64,000 nt of DNA from a bacterium (lineage in GTDB: Bacteria > Planctomycetota > Planctomycetia > Isosphaerales > Isosphaeraceae): assembly GCA_016125085.1 (NCBI GenBank), contig WGMM01000018.1, positions 62,001-126,000 on the forward strand, read 5' to 3'. This document shows, in pieces, positions 1 to 8,682 of this stretch. The notes beneath the pieces are model-generated. The model did not search any database. It saw only the letters and a program-made list of their open reading frames with translations, and was not told the DNA's origin. The stretch's first letter is position 1. Each line of letters begins with the position of its first letter. Position numbers and translations under genes: made by a program.

Positions 1-49
1 TGCGTCCGGCGGCGTTATCGCCCGATCTGCCGCTCGCAGGGGTCGGCCC

Positions 50-79
50 TTGCGTCGGTCTCGTCCACTAGGCTATATA
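50..79 (+). promoter_or_regulatory. possible sigma-70 type promoter
   Basis: TTGCGT at 50-55 and TATATA at 74-79 are separated by 18 bases, upstream of the oxidoreductase start at 187. The -10 box is good and the -35 box fair. No gene is evident in the first 186 bases, which hold only this element and a leader of about 100 bases. Confidence 0.35.
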
Positions 80-186
80 CGGGAGAATCGATCACGCATC
101 AAGTCGAATTGCTTTGCCCGGGGCCTTCTCACTTGGCCGTCTGAAAGGTGATTCGCACACACGACCTGGTGGAGAGGCTGCTGAAA

Positions 187-1347
187 ATGGCTCATTCGAA
201 GATGAAAGTCGGCATGGTCGGCGGCGGCGGTCCGGGGAATTTCTTCGGGCGTCCGCACCGCACCGCGATCCTCATGGACAATTCCGCCGAACTGACGGCC
301 GGTGCCCTTCGTTCGAAGCCGGAAGAATCGATCGCTTCAGCCAAAGAGCTGTTCTTCACCCGCGGCTACGGCGACTGGAAGAGCATGATCGAAGGCGAAG
401 CCGCCCGGCCCGCCGGCGACCGGATCGACTATGTCACCATCGTGACGCCGAATCACGAACATTTCGGGCCAGCACTCGCGGCTGTCGAAAACGGTATGGG
501 CGTCCTGTGCGAAAAGCCCCTGACGATCACGCTCGAAGAGGCCCGCAAACTTCACGAAGCCGTCAAAGCCAGCCAGACGCCGTTCGTCGTGGCCTACACC
601 TACACAGGCCTGCCGATGGTCATGCTCGCCAGGGAACTGGTCGCGGGCGGCAACATCGGTGAAGTCCGCAAGGTGGAAACCTGGTACCCGCAGGGCTGGC
701 TGGCCTCGAAGCTCGAAGACAGCGGCCAGCAGCAGGCTTCCTGGCGAGTCGACCCGAAGCGTTCCGGCGCGTCCGGCTGCGGCGGCGATATCGGCACTCA
801 TGCCTATGAGTTCATTCGCTTCGTGGCGGGGCTTTCGGCAGTGCGAGTTTCGGCCCGGCTCAAGACGTTCGTCGCCGGCCGTTTGCTGGACGATGACTTC
901 ACCGTCCTGGCCGAACTGAATAACGGTGCCGTGGCGACGATCGCGGCCAGTCAGATCACCATCGGCGCCCAGAACGATAACGGCTTCCGCGTGATCGGAA
1001 CCAAGGGCACCCTGGAGTGGTCCAACACCGACCACCTGAATCTGCGGCATTACTCGGGCGGTCAGCCGGTGAATGTCTATCGCCTGGGGGCCGAATACGG
1101 CTATTTCCCGGAATCGATCAAGCCATATCTGCGTACGCCATCCGGTCACCCGGAAGGATTCCACGAGGCTCTGGCCAACCTGCACCGGACGCTCGAATGG
1201 ACGATCCGGGCACGCCGTGGCGAGACTTGCCCGAAGCCGTTTCCCCATCCTGGAATCGCCGACGGCGTCGCCGGCATGTCCTTCATCGAAGCCTGCGTCG
1301 CCAGTTCCAACCAGCACGGCAAATGGATCGACGTGCCGACTGCCTGA
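187..1347 (+). CDS. Gfo/Idh/MocA family oxidoreductase
   Basis: Predicted NAD(P)-dependent sugar or polyol dehydrogenase of 386 residues. The N-terminus carries a Rossmann glycine-rich loop (VGMVGGGGPGNFFG, about residues 5-18), followed around residue 110 by the family motif EKP (CEKPLTITLEEA). The C-terminal half is the substrate-binding alpha/beta domain. The ATG at 187 is chosen because GGAGAGG at 171-177 lies 9 bases upstream; an in-frame GTG at 148 has no comparable ribosome site. Planctomycetes carry many paralogues of this family, often linked to breakdown of sulfated or unusual sugars, but no sugar gene lies next to this one, so the substrate cannot be inferred. The next gene, nikR, follows on the same strand after 86 bases. 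Confidence 0.9.
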   Translation: MAHSKMKVGMVGGGGPGNFFGRPHRTAILMDNSAELTAGALRSKPEESIASAKELFFTRGYGDWKSMIEGEAARPAGDRIDYVTIVTPNHEHFGPALAAVENGMGVLCEKPLTITLEEARKLHEAVKASQTPFVVAYTYTGLPMVMLARELVAGGNIGEVRKVETWYPQGWLASKLEDSGQQQASWRVDPKRSGASGCGGDIGTHAYEFIRFVAGLSAVRVSARLKTFVAGRLLDDDFTVLAELNNGAVATIAASQITIGAQNDNGFRVIGTKGTLEWSNTDHLNLRHYSGGQPVNVYRLGAEYGYFPESIKPYLRTPSGHPEGFHEALANLHRTLEWTIRARRGETCPKPFPHPGIADGVAGMSFIEACVASSNQHGKWIDVPTA

Positions 1348-1433
1348 TTCCCTCGTCTCTGAGATGCCTGCCCGACCCGGAGCGTTGGGCAGGTGCGGAG
1401 CCGCCTTAAGTATTTCGCGGGGGAGCTGCCTTC

Positions 1434-1988
1434 GTGTCTCGAGATTCGAGCAAGGAACCGCTGGTCAGGTTCAGCGTCGCCGTTGGTGGCGAGTTGCTCG
1501 ACCGTTTCGATGACTATTGCCGCGAGCATCGCTACGCGACCCGCAGCGAGGCCGTTCGCGGCCTCATGCGTTCGGCCCTGATCACTGAAGCGATCGCCCG
1601 CGACGACGAACCTGCCATGGGAGTCGTGACGATGGTTTACGATCATCATGCGACGCAGATCGGCGACCGCCTGACACAGATCCAGCACGACCATCTGGAC
1701 AAGGTCGTTACGACCACTCACGTGCACCTGGATCATGCCCGATGCATGGAAGTGATTCTTCTGCGCGGAACCGTCAGGGAAGTTCGCCACCTCGCCGACG
1801 CCCTGATCGCGACCAAAGGCGTCGAAACCGGCAAGCTTGTGATTACCGCCGCCCGCCCGCCGGAAGTCGCTTCGGGTGAAATTCACTCGCACCCTCATTC
1901 GCATGGGCATGATCATCCGCATCCGCATGCTCCGAAGATCGCGGAACCCGCAAGGCCAAACGTCCGGAAATCCGGAAGCGGGAAGTGA
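1434..1988 (+). CDS. nikR: nickel-responsive transcriptional regulator NikR
   Basis: Ribbon-helix-helix repressor of 184 residues. The DNA-binding domain occupies about residues 9-48 (VRFSVAVGGELLDRFDDYC...TRSEAVRGLMR), followed by an ACT-like nickel-binding domain. The four nickel ligands known in E. coli NikR (His76, His87, His89, Cys95) are matched with exact spacing by His85, His96, His98 and Cys104. The GTG start at 1434 follows GGGGGAG with good spacing. The oddity is the C-terminal tail: residues 151-165 alternate His-X with eight histidines, which E. coli NikR lacks. No nickel transporter, hydrogenase or urease gene is in the window, so the regulon lies elsewhere. A Rieske gene starts 3 bases after the stop and is probably co-transcribed. 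Confidence 0.93.
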   Translation: MSRDSSKEPLVRFSVAVGGELLDRFDDYCREHRYATRSEAVRGLMRSALITEAIARDDEPAMGVVTMVYDHHATQIGDRLTQIQHDHLDKVVTTTHVHLDHARCMEVILLRGTVREVRHLADALIATKGVETGKLVITAARPPEVASGEIHSHPHSHGHDHPHPHAPKIAEPARPNVRKSGSGK

Positions 1989-1991
1989 ATC

Positions 1992-2363
1992 TTGGCGGAT
2001 CGATGGACTCAGGGCACGTTTTTGCTGGTAGATCCTGAACCGGTTGGCTGGCAAGCCTGTGGCCGTTTTTCCGATCTGGAAGAAGGCAAGGGTGTCGCTG
2101 TGCAAATCGCAGGTCATCCGATCGCGCTGTTTCTTTACGATGGGAATGTCGAAGCGATCGATGCCCGGTGCCCGCACGCCGCAGGGCCTCTGGACCGGGG
2201 CTGGCTCGATGGCGGCAGGGTCGTATGCCCGCTCCATCGGTGGAAATTCGAGATTCGCACAGGTCAATGCTTGACCGCACCAGACAAACCGGTGCGTCAT
2301 TATCGTACGCGTGTCGACGAAACCGGTACCATCTGGGTCGAATCGGGAGACCTGGCGAAATAA
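1992..2363 (+). CDS. Rieske [2Fe-2S] domain protein, NirD-like
   Basis: Small ferredoxin-like protein of 123 residues. Both Rieske cluster motifs are complete: Cys60-Pro-His62 (ARCPHAAGPLDRG) and Cys79-Pro-Leu-His82 (VVCPLHRWKFEIRTG), so it should bind a [2Fe-2S] cluster with two Cys and two His ligands. It has no membrane segment and no catalytic domain. It therefore resembles the stand-alone electron-transfer subunits of dioxygenases or nitrite reductase (NirD). The start is a TTG at 1992, 3 bases after the nikR stop, with GGGAAG just upstream; no usable ATG lies before the first motif. Its redox partner cannot be seen here. Co-transcription with nikR is likely from spacing, but the functional link is unknown. 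Confidence 0.85.
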   Translation: MADRWTQGTFLLVDPEPVGWQACGRFSDLEEGKGVAVQIAGHPIALFLYDGNVEAIDARCPHAAGPLDRGWLDGGRVVCPLHRWKFEIRTGQCLTAPDKPVRHYRTRVDETGTIWVESGDLAK

Positions 2364-2509
2364 TCGGAATAAGTCGGCTCGAACTCCGCGAAACTTCACG
2401 AAAATCGTTGACTTTAGGTATTCCTCGGTCAAATTATCGATATACGCGAACTGCTCCTGAGAATGCACCCTGGCTTTCGTACCGCCACGAGCGACGAGAT
2501 CTCGCACCT

Positions 2510-3886
2510 ATGCGACGCCCTTCCCGCAAGCGCACCTTCCGGGGGCTTGAGCCCCTGGAAAAGCGTGCCCTGATGGCATTCGACTTCGTGACGCCGGGGC
2601 CCCTTTCCGTCGCCACGATTGCCAATTCCGCCGTGATTCGCATCGCAGATCCAGCGGAAGTCGACGAGGCTTCGCACGCGATTTACGAGGCCGGTGGTTA
2701 TGTCGACGGCGGTTTCGGACCGCTGACGTGGGGCATCGTCTTCAGCCCCGGGGTCGACCGCGACGCCGTCCTGAGCACATGGAAGTCGACCGCATGGCTG
2801 GCCTCAGCGGAAACGGACGGGCTGATCGCGTCGTCGGCCTTGCCTGTCAGCGATCCGCTGGCCACACAGCAATGGGCCATCGCCGATACTGCCAAGGCTT
2901 CCGTGCATGCCCCTGAGGCCTGGAGCCGATCTGTCGGTGCCGGTGTGGTCGTCGCCGTGATTGACAGCGGCGTGGATGTCAATCATCCCGAACTTGCCGG
3001 CCAATTGTGGATCAATCCGAAGGAATCGGCCGGCAATCGTAAGGACGACGACCGGAACGGTTTCGTCGACGACATCAACGGCGCGAACTTTCTGAACAAT
3101 ACCGGGAACGTACAGGACGACGCGGGTCACGGCACGCACGTCTCAGGAATCATCGCGGCGGCGGCCAATAACGGCAATGGGGGCGTCGGCCTGGCGCCCG
3201 GGGCCAAAATCATGGCCCTCAAGGTGCTCGATGCCAGCGGTAACGGTTCGATCAACGCCGCCGTGAACGCGATCTATTACGCGGTGAACAACGGTGCCAA
3301 GGTCATCAACGCGAGCTGGACGATGTCCGTGGGATCTCCGGCCCTGATTTCGGCGATGTCGTTCGCGGCCAGCCGAAATGTCGTTTTCGTGACGGCCGCA
3401 GGGAACGAACGGTCGAATAACGACCTTGTGCCCAGTTATCCCGGGAATTACCGGTTCACGAACGTGCTCACCGTCGGAGCTGTGGATTCCGACGGAAAAC
3501 TGGCCGATTTTTCCAATTACGGGGCTTCGACCGTCGATGTCGCCGCGCCCGGGGTTTCGATCCTCTCCACTACGCCTGGCTCCTACGAAGCCTGGGACGG
3601 CACCAGCATGGCCACGCCCTTCGTCGCGGCCACGGCGGCCCTGATCGCTTCGCTCAGGCCCGATTATACTGCTGCCCAGATCGTGGACCGGATCAAGTCC
3701 ACCGCGACCCGGTCCGTCGACCTCGCCGGAATCATCGCTTCGGCCGGATATCTTGATGCCGGTGCCGCGACCAACCTTCCTGCCTATGTCGCACCGGCTC
3801 AGACCGTAGTTCCGGTCGTCACACCGCTCAAGCGCACACCTGTTCGCCCGGTCCGGCGCGTACCACTGCCCAGACGCCTTCGCTGA
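2510..3886 (+). CDS. exported subtilisin-like (S8) serine protease
   Basis: Peptidase S8 of 458 residues with a complete triad: Asp152 (AVIDSGVDVNHPEL), His207 (AGHGTHVSGI) and Ser366 (WDGTSMATPF), plus the oxyanion Asn near 299 (TAAGNE). A region resembling a calcium loop (DRNGFVDDINGANF) lies between Asp and His. The reading frame is open from 2168, but the ATG at 2510 is chosen because it gives the planctomycete export N-terminus: an Arg-rich stretch followed by GLEPLEKRALM. Residues about 30-130 are probably a propeptide. The C-terminus is Pro/Arg/Val-rich and basic. The same kind of N-terminus occurs on the large protein at 60599. A possible -35 element, TTGACT, lies at 2408-2413, without a convincing -10 box. 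Confidence 0.92.
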   Translation: MRRPSRKRTFRGLEPLEKRALMAFDFVTPGPLSVATIANSAVIRIADPAEVDEASHAIYEAGGYVDGGFGPLTWGIVFSPGVDRDAVLSTWKSTAWLASAETDGLIASSALPVSDPLATQQWAIADTAKASVHAPEAWSRSVGAGVVVAVIDSGVDVNHPELAGQLWINPKESAGNRKDDDRNGFVDDINGANFLNNTGNVQDDAGHGTHVSGIIAAAANNGNGGVGLAPGAKIMALKVLDASGNGSINAAVNAIYYAVNNGAKVINASWTMSVGSPALISAMSFAASRNVVFVTAAGNERSNNDLVPSYPGNYRFTNVLTVGAVDSDGKLADFSNYGASTVDVAAPGVSILSTTPGSYEAWDGTSMATPFVAATAALIASLRPDYTAAQIVDRIKSTATRSVDLAGIIASAGYLDAGAATNLPAYVAPAQTVVPVVTPLKRTPVRPVRRVPLPRRLR

Positions 3887-3953
3887 CGCTTACCAACCTT
3901 TACCGGTCCGGTTTCCGATTCGATCGCTTCGAGAGCCTGAGCCGAAGTTGGAA

Positions 3954-4775
3954 TCAACCGGTTTCGCCCGATTTTTCCCGATCCGCCCGGTACCAGCTTC
4001 GAAGGAGCTGCATGGTGGCTGATTCGATCAGCGATTCCTCATCCGTATAAATTTCAGGCTCATTATCGGACTGGCCGATCAGGGCTTTCGTGGAATCGGT
4101 CAGAAACGCGGCGTCAGCCGCAGTGGCCAGCCATTTGATCAGCCGCGGGAAGTTATCGGCGGCGTTTTCCGCCCTGTGCTCGCCCAGGATGTCGTATCGG
4201 AGCTTGTCCTCCGAAAGGCGAAAAACGCCATGAGGCTCTTTCCGCCAGAGTATCGCTTCGCCCTTCGGAAAACCGGGCGAACGCACTGTGCGTTCCTTCC
4301 TGTTGAGCGATCCGCCGCCGAGCATGCGGCGCACGCCATAGACGACGTTCCGCGTGATTCCCGACGGGTCGTATTCGATCACCGTATCGGGCATGCTGAT
4401 GCGGCCAGCGGCGATCAGCCCGATTTTGTTCCAGGGCAGGAAGTGGAGAGTCTGCTTGCGGACATTGTCGCGGAAGTTCACTCCGCCGGGTGTTAGCGTC
4501 AGGTCCTGCACAGATCGGGGGCGGGAAAGGTCCGGGAACGAATCCGCCGAACGTGCCTCGGCCGGAAGTTGCAGCTCGAAGAACCGGTCGAGGATTTTCT
4601 TGCTCGTCATGGCGTCGAACAGACCCGGCAGAATGCCAGGCATGTGGGCCGTGAGCCGCTGGGCGTCGAGCGGATGAATCTGCAGCGTTTTCGCCAGAAA
4701 GTCCCGCACGGGTTCGGTCGATTCGGGCTTGCCGAAAACTACGATTCGATATTTGACCGGTGTCAGGGGCGACAT
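3954..4775 (-). CDS. hypothetical protein, planctomycete type
   Basis: Protein of 273 residues that I do not recognise. It begins with a short beta-rich stretch (KYRIVVFGKPES) followed by a helical segment and a middle part with FLPWNKIGLIAAGRI. There is no signal peptide, membrane segment or recognisable catalytic motif. It follows the ABC ATPase gene on the same strand after 49 bases and may be the last gene of that run (8183 down to 3954). A role in the transporter is only a guess from position. It converges with the subtilase gene; the 67 bases between them show no clear terminator. Confidence 0.75.
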   Translation of the reverse strand: MSPLTPVKYRIVVFGKPESTEPVRDFLAKTLQIHPLDAQRLTAHMPGILPGLFDAMTSKKILDRFFELQLPAEARSADSFPDLSRPRSVQDLTLTPGGVNFRDNVRKQTLHFLPWNKIGLIAAGRISMPDTVIEYDPSGITRNVVYGVRRMLGGGSLNRKERTVRSPGFPKGEAILWRKEPHGVFRLSEDKLRYDILGEHRAENAADNFPRLIKWLATAADAAFLTDSTKALIGQSDNEPEIYTDEESLIESATMQLLRSWYRADREKSGETG

Positions 4776-4824
4776 GGCGGAATTCCCTGGCGGAACGGGC
4801 TTCGTCTGAGCCTTGTACGATGGC

Positions 4825-5808
4825 TCAGCTGGTGATGCCCTTGGTAAGGTGCATGAACGCCGTTTCCAGATTGATCTCTTCTTCCTTGAACAGAATCAGT
4901 TCGAAGCCTTCCTCGATCAGGTGCTGGGCCAGAACCGAGTGGCGCATGTCCGGGCTCTTGAGCTTCACGACGAGCACGCCCGCACGCTGTTCGACCGTTT
5001 CGACCTCGTCCCGCTTCGCGAGCAGGTCTGCCGCTTCGGTCTGCGGCCGGCCACCGACCTGAATATTGAGTATGCGTTCGGTGCGGGCCTGGGTCATGAC
5101 GTCTTCGACGGTGCCGTTGACGATCAGCTGCCCCTGTTCGATGATGCCGATCTTGTTGCAGATGTCAGCCAGTTCAGGCAGGATGTGGCTCGAAACGAGA
5201 ATCGTCTTGCCCATCGAACGCAACTGCTTGAGCAGCGCCCGGATTTCGATCCGGGCACGCGGATCGAGGCCCGAAGCAGGCTCGTCCAGCAGAAGCACCT
5301 GCGGATTGTGCAGGAGTACCCGTGCCAGGCCGAGACGCTGCGTCATACCGCGCGAGAGCGAAGTCACCAGGGCGTCGCGCTTGTAGGTCAAGTCGACCAG
5401 TTCCAGCACCTCGGCACAGATTTTTTGGCGTTTCTCGCCCTTGATCCGGTAGGCCGAGGCGAAAAACTCCAGGTATTCGATGACCTTCATGTCGTCGTAC
5501 ACGCCGAAGAAGTCGGGCATGTAACCGATCAGGCGGCGGATTTCCTTTGGAGCGTTGTAGATCGAATGCCCGCAGACATACGCTTCGCCGCGTGTCGGAT
5601 TGAGCAGCGTCGCCAGAATCCGCATCGTGGTCGTCTTGCCTGCGCCGTTGGGGCCGATGAAGCCGTAAACATCGCCACGATAGAGCGTCAGGTCGAGATC
5701 CTTCAGCGCGAAAAGTTGGCCGTACTGTTTCGTCAGGCCATGCGTCTCGATCATCGGCGAATCGGTCGTCGAGGCCTGATCCTGTTGCGGTTCTGTGGCG
5801 GTGCTCAT
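4825..5808 (-). CDS. ABC transporter ATP-binding protein (ABC-2 type)
   Basis: ATPase subunit of 327 residues. Walker A is GPNGAGKT (residues 52-59), the signature is LSRGMTQRLGLARVL, Walker B is VLLLDEP, and an H-loop (SSHILPE) follows. The C-terminal extension of about 90 residues is typical of the CcmA/NatA/DrrA-like class that drives ABC-2 exporters or gliding-type complexes. The frame is open further upstream, but the ATG at 5808 is preferred: homologous sequence begins shortly after it, and the longer form would overlap the upstream gene. No multi-spanning permease lies beside it. The upstream gene encodes a membrane-anchored protein with only two clear central membrane segments, so the real permease may be encoded elsewhere. 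Confidence 0.93.
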   Translation of the reverse strand: MSTATEPQQDQASTTDSPMIETHGLTKQYGQLFALKDLDLTLYRGDVYGFIGPNGAGKTTTMRILATLLNPTRGEAYVCGHSIYNAPKEIRRLIGYMPDFFGVYDDMKVIEYLEFFASAYRIKGEKRQKICAEVLELVDLTYKRDALVTSLSRGMTQRLGLARVLLHNPQVLLLDEPASGLDPRARIEIRALLKQLRSMGKTILVSSHILPELADICNKIGIIEQGQLIVNGTVEDVMTQARTERILNIQVGGRPQTEAADLLAKRDEVETVEQRAGVLVVKLKSPDMRHSVLAQHLIEEGFELILFKEEEINLETAFMHLTKGITS

Positions 5809-5870
5809 GGTCTGTCTTTCGCTCAACGTTCTGTCTACGGGTCGGATTCGTATGGCGGCTTGCGTGATTT

Positions 5871-8183
5871 TCAGTCGGTGGCGGTCGGTGTGTCCGTCGA
5901 AGCCGTCAGCGGCGAGCCTGGCGGAAGGCCAGGAGCGATCGCGGCCGTCGACTCCGCAGATAGCGGCAGGACGCATCGCAGCAAGGTGCTCTGTTCGATC
6001 CGGGCACTATCCAGGTCGCGCACGCCTTCCAGCGAAAGTACGCTGCCGGGTCGTGAAATGCGGGCCACCAGCATCGGCCGGTTCAGGGACAAAAGCCCGG
6101 AAAGATCGAGCCGGTTCAGCGGTCCGTTCGTGATCGAACGAAGCGTCGCCGGGCCGCTGTCGTGAAACATCATCAGCCGGGGCAGTTTCGTGCGGGCCGC
6201 TGCTGCCCAACCTGGCCCTTCGTTCTGGAATTGACCTGCGCCGAAACGGTCGAGATAACCTGTCAGGTTCTGAGTCCGCGATGGGTTGACCGTCACCGAA
6301 GCTCCTGGCGCGATCGTACCCAGGTCGTAAACCTGCGATTGATACACAAGGATCGCGTCCGTAAGCGGCTCGTCGAGCAGGTTCGTCAGCCGCCCCGCCA
6401 CACGGTCCGTACCGGTGCGGATCAAGTCGGAACGCACGGGATTCATCGTCAGATCCTGCCCCAGCCATTGCCCCGTGATCGTCCGCGTGCTCCAGATCGG
6501 AATACGCAGGCCTTCCAGGGCCGACGTGCCGCCCGGGCCGCCATAACGATAGTTCGATGCCGTGAGGCTGAGGTTGCTCGGTCGGCCTGAGCCACCGAGG
6601 GCATCGTCCGGGCTGTCGTACCAGTTGAGCTTGCGATATTTGAGGTCGGATGTCGTTTTGTCGGCTTCAGCGGCCACGCCCTTGCTGCCTTTTCCGATCG
6701 CAGGAGCGTGACCGAGGTCATAATCCTGGTTCGTCGGGCTGAAAACCGCCGCCACCGTCGTACCACGACTGAGCTTGTGCACGTAGTCCAGGTCGAGGAT
6801 GTCGACCTTGTTGATCCGCAAGTCCCGGCCCTTCATCCGATAGCTCATCAGATACGCGCCGCTGGTCACGGCCAGTACGATCAGCGGGAATGTCAGCCAG
6901 GTCAATTCGGGCTTTTTCAGGCCGATCCGTACCAGCAGATAATCGCCGGGGCCGATCGCCAGCAGATACCCCAGAATCAGAGAAACGACCAGGCCGAAAC
7001 CGACGACCTTCAGGCCCTCGAACTGGTCGAGTGCGGATCGCAACACCCCCGCGAGATCGCTGGAAGTGGCCTGAAAGAAGCTGCCCCCGGCGTTCAGGGG
7101 AGTCTTGGCCGCCGCACCGGCTGCCGTGTCGGTCACGGCCCGCCGAATGTCGAGTGCCTTGACCCAGAAAAGTGGCCTGTCTTTCCATGCCGCGAAGGGG
7201 CCGTCGTGCACATCCATCCCGATCAGCGTGACTCTTCCGAAACCACTGGAACCGCGAACGATGACAGGCGAGGAAGAAGCTGCGTCCACAGCCAGGCCCG
7301 AACGTTCGGCGATCTCTTCGAATCGCGTGATCGTCATTGCCCGGCCCGCGCCCACGATCGGCGTCGTCGAGCCGATGAGCGATTCCAGCGCCCCCAGGTC
7401 GAACGAACGCACGCTGCCGGCCGGGACCGCGGGCAGGATCTCTTTCAGGCTCGAATCGAGCAGCGCTTGCCCCTGTGCCGCCGCCACGATCGCCAGATGA
7501 CCGCCATTGGCGACCCAGTTCTTCAGCGCCCCAGCCCGCCCGGCATCGAGAATCGTCAAAACGGACGGGTCGGAAGTATCCAGAATGATCGTATCGAGCG
7601 ATTCGAGAGCCTCCGCCCGGGCCGGGAACCGGTCCGCCGTGAGTCGAATCACTTCCAGATCCTTTTGCCCGCTTCGGTTCGCATTCGTCAGGCCCGGCAC
7701 GTTCGGCAGTTGCTCGATCCCGGACGCCACGCCGAGCACGCCCACGGTGCGAATTGCCCCTTCAAGAACCGTCATGCCATCCAGCGAAACTTCCCGAGCG
7801 ACGCCCATCGAACGGCCATCTTCATCGACCACGCGGGCCTGAATCCGCGGCAAAAGCTGCCCGGGTGCGACCAGACCCGAAACGGTCGTCACCTGGCCCG
7901 GCGTCAGCCGCAGCGGCGTGGCATAGACCACTTCCACACCATCGGGGTCGTCGGTGACGAACTGAAGTTCGCCGGTGAATGACTCGGGGCCATTCTTCAC
8001 GTCGGCCCGAATCGGGTTGAACGCGCCGATCCGCACGACCGAGCGTTCCGGAGCCGCCACGCCGACGTCGATCCGCTCGATCACGATATCTTCGCCGGTT
8101 GCCCTGCCGGCACCGATCGGCAATACCAGCGTCATCGCCAGGATCGCGATGCATAAGATGTTCGGAAGGTTGACTCTGTGCAT
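5871..8183 (-). CDS. large membrane-anchored protein associated with ABC ATPase
   Basis: Protein of about 770 residues. It has an N-terminal signal sequence (MHRVNLPNILCIAILAMTLV), a long extracytoplasmic region, then two adjacent membrane segments in the middle (GFGLVVSLILGYLLAIGPG and LTFPLIVLAVTSGAYLMSY). The GPGDYLLV stretch with paired helices resembles planctomycete proteins encoded next to ABC-2 ATPases. The region of roughly residues 170-330 has the feel of a GATase-like or GldG-like fold (LKNWVANGGHLAIVA, VTLIGMDVHDGP), but no catalytic residues can be assigned. The ATG at 8183 is chosen over the upstream in-frame start at 8219 because it opens directly into the signal sequence. The ABC ATPase gene lies 62 bases downstream, so the two probably work together. 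Confidence 0.8.
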   Translation of the reverse strand: MHRVNLPNILCIAILAMTLVLPIGAGRATGEDIVIERIDVGVAAPERSVVRIGAFNPIRADVKNGPESFTGELQFVTDDPDGVEVVYATPLRLTPGQVTTVSGLVAPGQLLPRIQARVVDEDGRSMGVAREVSLDGMTVLEGAIRTVGVLGVASGIEQLPNVPGLTNANRSGQKDLEVIRLTADRFPARAEALESLDTIILDTSDPSVLTILDAGRAGALKNWVANGGHLAIVAAAQGQALLDSSLKEILPAVPAGSVRSFDLGALESLIGSTTPIVGAGRAMTITRFEEIAERSGLAVDAASSSPVIVRGSSGFGRVTLIGMDVHDGPFAAWKDRPLFWVKALDIRRAVTDTAAGAAAKTPLNAGGSFFQATSSDLAGVLRSALDQFEGLKVVGFGLVVSLILGYLLAIGPGDYLLVRIGLKKPELTWLTFPLIVLAVTSGAYLMSYRMKGRDLRINKVDILDLDYVHKLSRGTTVAAVFSPTNQDYDLGHAPAIGKGSKGVAAEADKTTSDLKYRKLNWYDSPDDALGGSGRPSNLSLTASNYRYGGPGGTSALEGLRIPIWSTRTITGQWLGQDLTMNPVRSDLIRTGTDRVAGRLTNLLDEPLTDAILVYQSQVYDLGTIAPGASVTVNPSRTQNLTGYLDRFGAGQFQNEGPGWAAAARTKLPRLMMFHDSGPATLRSITNGPLNRLDLSGLLSLNRPMLVARISRPGSVLSLEGVRDLDSARIEQSTLLRCVLPLSAESTAAIAPGLPPGSPLTASTDTPTATD

Positions 8184-8274
8184 GAATTCGATCCGGGTTG
8201 CGTCAGGTTCGGGGGCCACGAGTCTTTTCTTCTCTTCGCGGTTCGCCAGATTTCGATCGAAGCCGTTATCGCGG

Positions 8275-8604
8275 TCAGGGCTTCTCGGCCGGGTCGCACA
8301 AGCAGGGGGCCTGGCGGCAATCGGGGCAGCCGCTGCCGTATTTCTTCTCGAGCGCGTCGTTCAGGTCGATGCCACGGATGTTCGCCAGCGTCGCCAGCCA
8401 GGCGAGGACATCGGCCATCTCCAGCGCGAGTTCTTCCTGCGAGCCGCCACGCAGTGCCGACGCCAGTTCGCCGAACTCCTCCGTCAGCCAGAGAAACGTT
8501 CCCGCGTCACCGCGCGCGCGGTCCTTGGCACCGTAAAGCCTCTCCATCTCGCTCTGGAGATGACGGAACGTCCAGGTCTTGTGCGCCGGTGCGGGGTCAG
8601 ACAT
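8275..8604 (-). CDS. MazG-like nucleotide pyrophosphohydrolase
   Basis: All-alpha NTP pyrophosphatase-like protein of 109 residues. The MazG metal-binding motifs are present: Glu42, Glu43 and Glu46 in TEEFGELASAL, then Glu62 and Asp65 in ALEMADVLAWL, followed by the usual NxD-type helix (NIRGIDLNDALEKKYG). Such enzymes hydrolyse non-canonical or excess nucleoside triphosphates to monophosphate and pyrophosphate. The length fits a single-domain MazG. The oddity is a short Cys-rich tail (CPDCRQAPCLC, Cys93, 96, 101 and 103) that could bind a metal. It sits 91 bases upstream of the membrane-protein gene on the same strand, and divergent to the zinc-ribbon gene. Confidence 0.85.
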   Translation of the reverse strand: MSDPAPAHKTWTFRHLQSEMERLYGAKDRARGDAGTFLWLTEEFGELASALRGGSQEELALEMADVLAWLATLANIRGIDLNDALEKKYGSGCPDCRQAPCLCDPAEKP

Positions 8605-8682
8605 AGTTGCTGCTGGTCGGGTCGAAGCGGAGCCGGAAATCGACGAATGTCACAATATAGTCGATCGATACGCCCTTCGACT

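Noticed and set aside
1348..1433. NikR operator (GTATGA-N16-TCATAC) before nikR
   Set aside because: I looked for the known palindrome upstream of nikR and did not find it; autoregulation cannot be claimed.
1146..2507. 453-residue minus-strand frame over nikR and the Rieske gene
   Set aside because: Both plus-strand genes have complete functional motifs with exact spacing.
4813..6165. 450-residue plus-strand frame over the ABC ATPase gene
   Set aside because: Walker A, signature and Walker B lie on the minus strand; no family signal on the plus strand.
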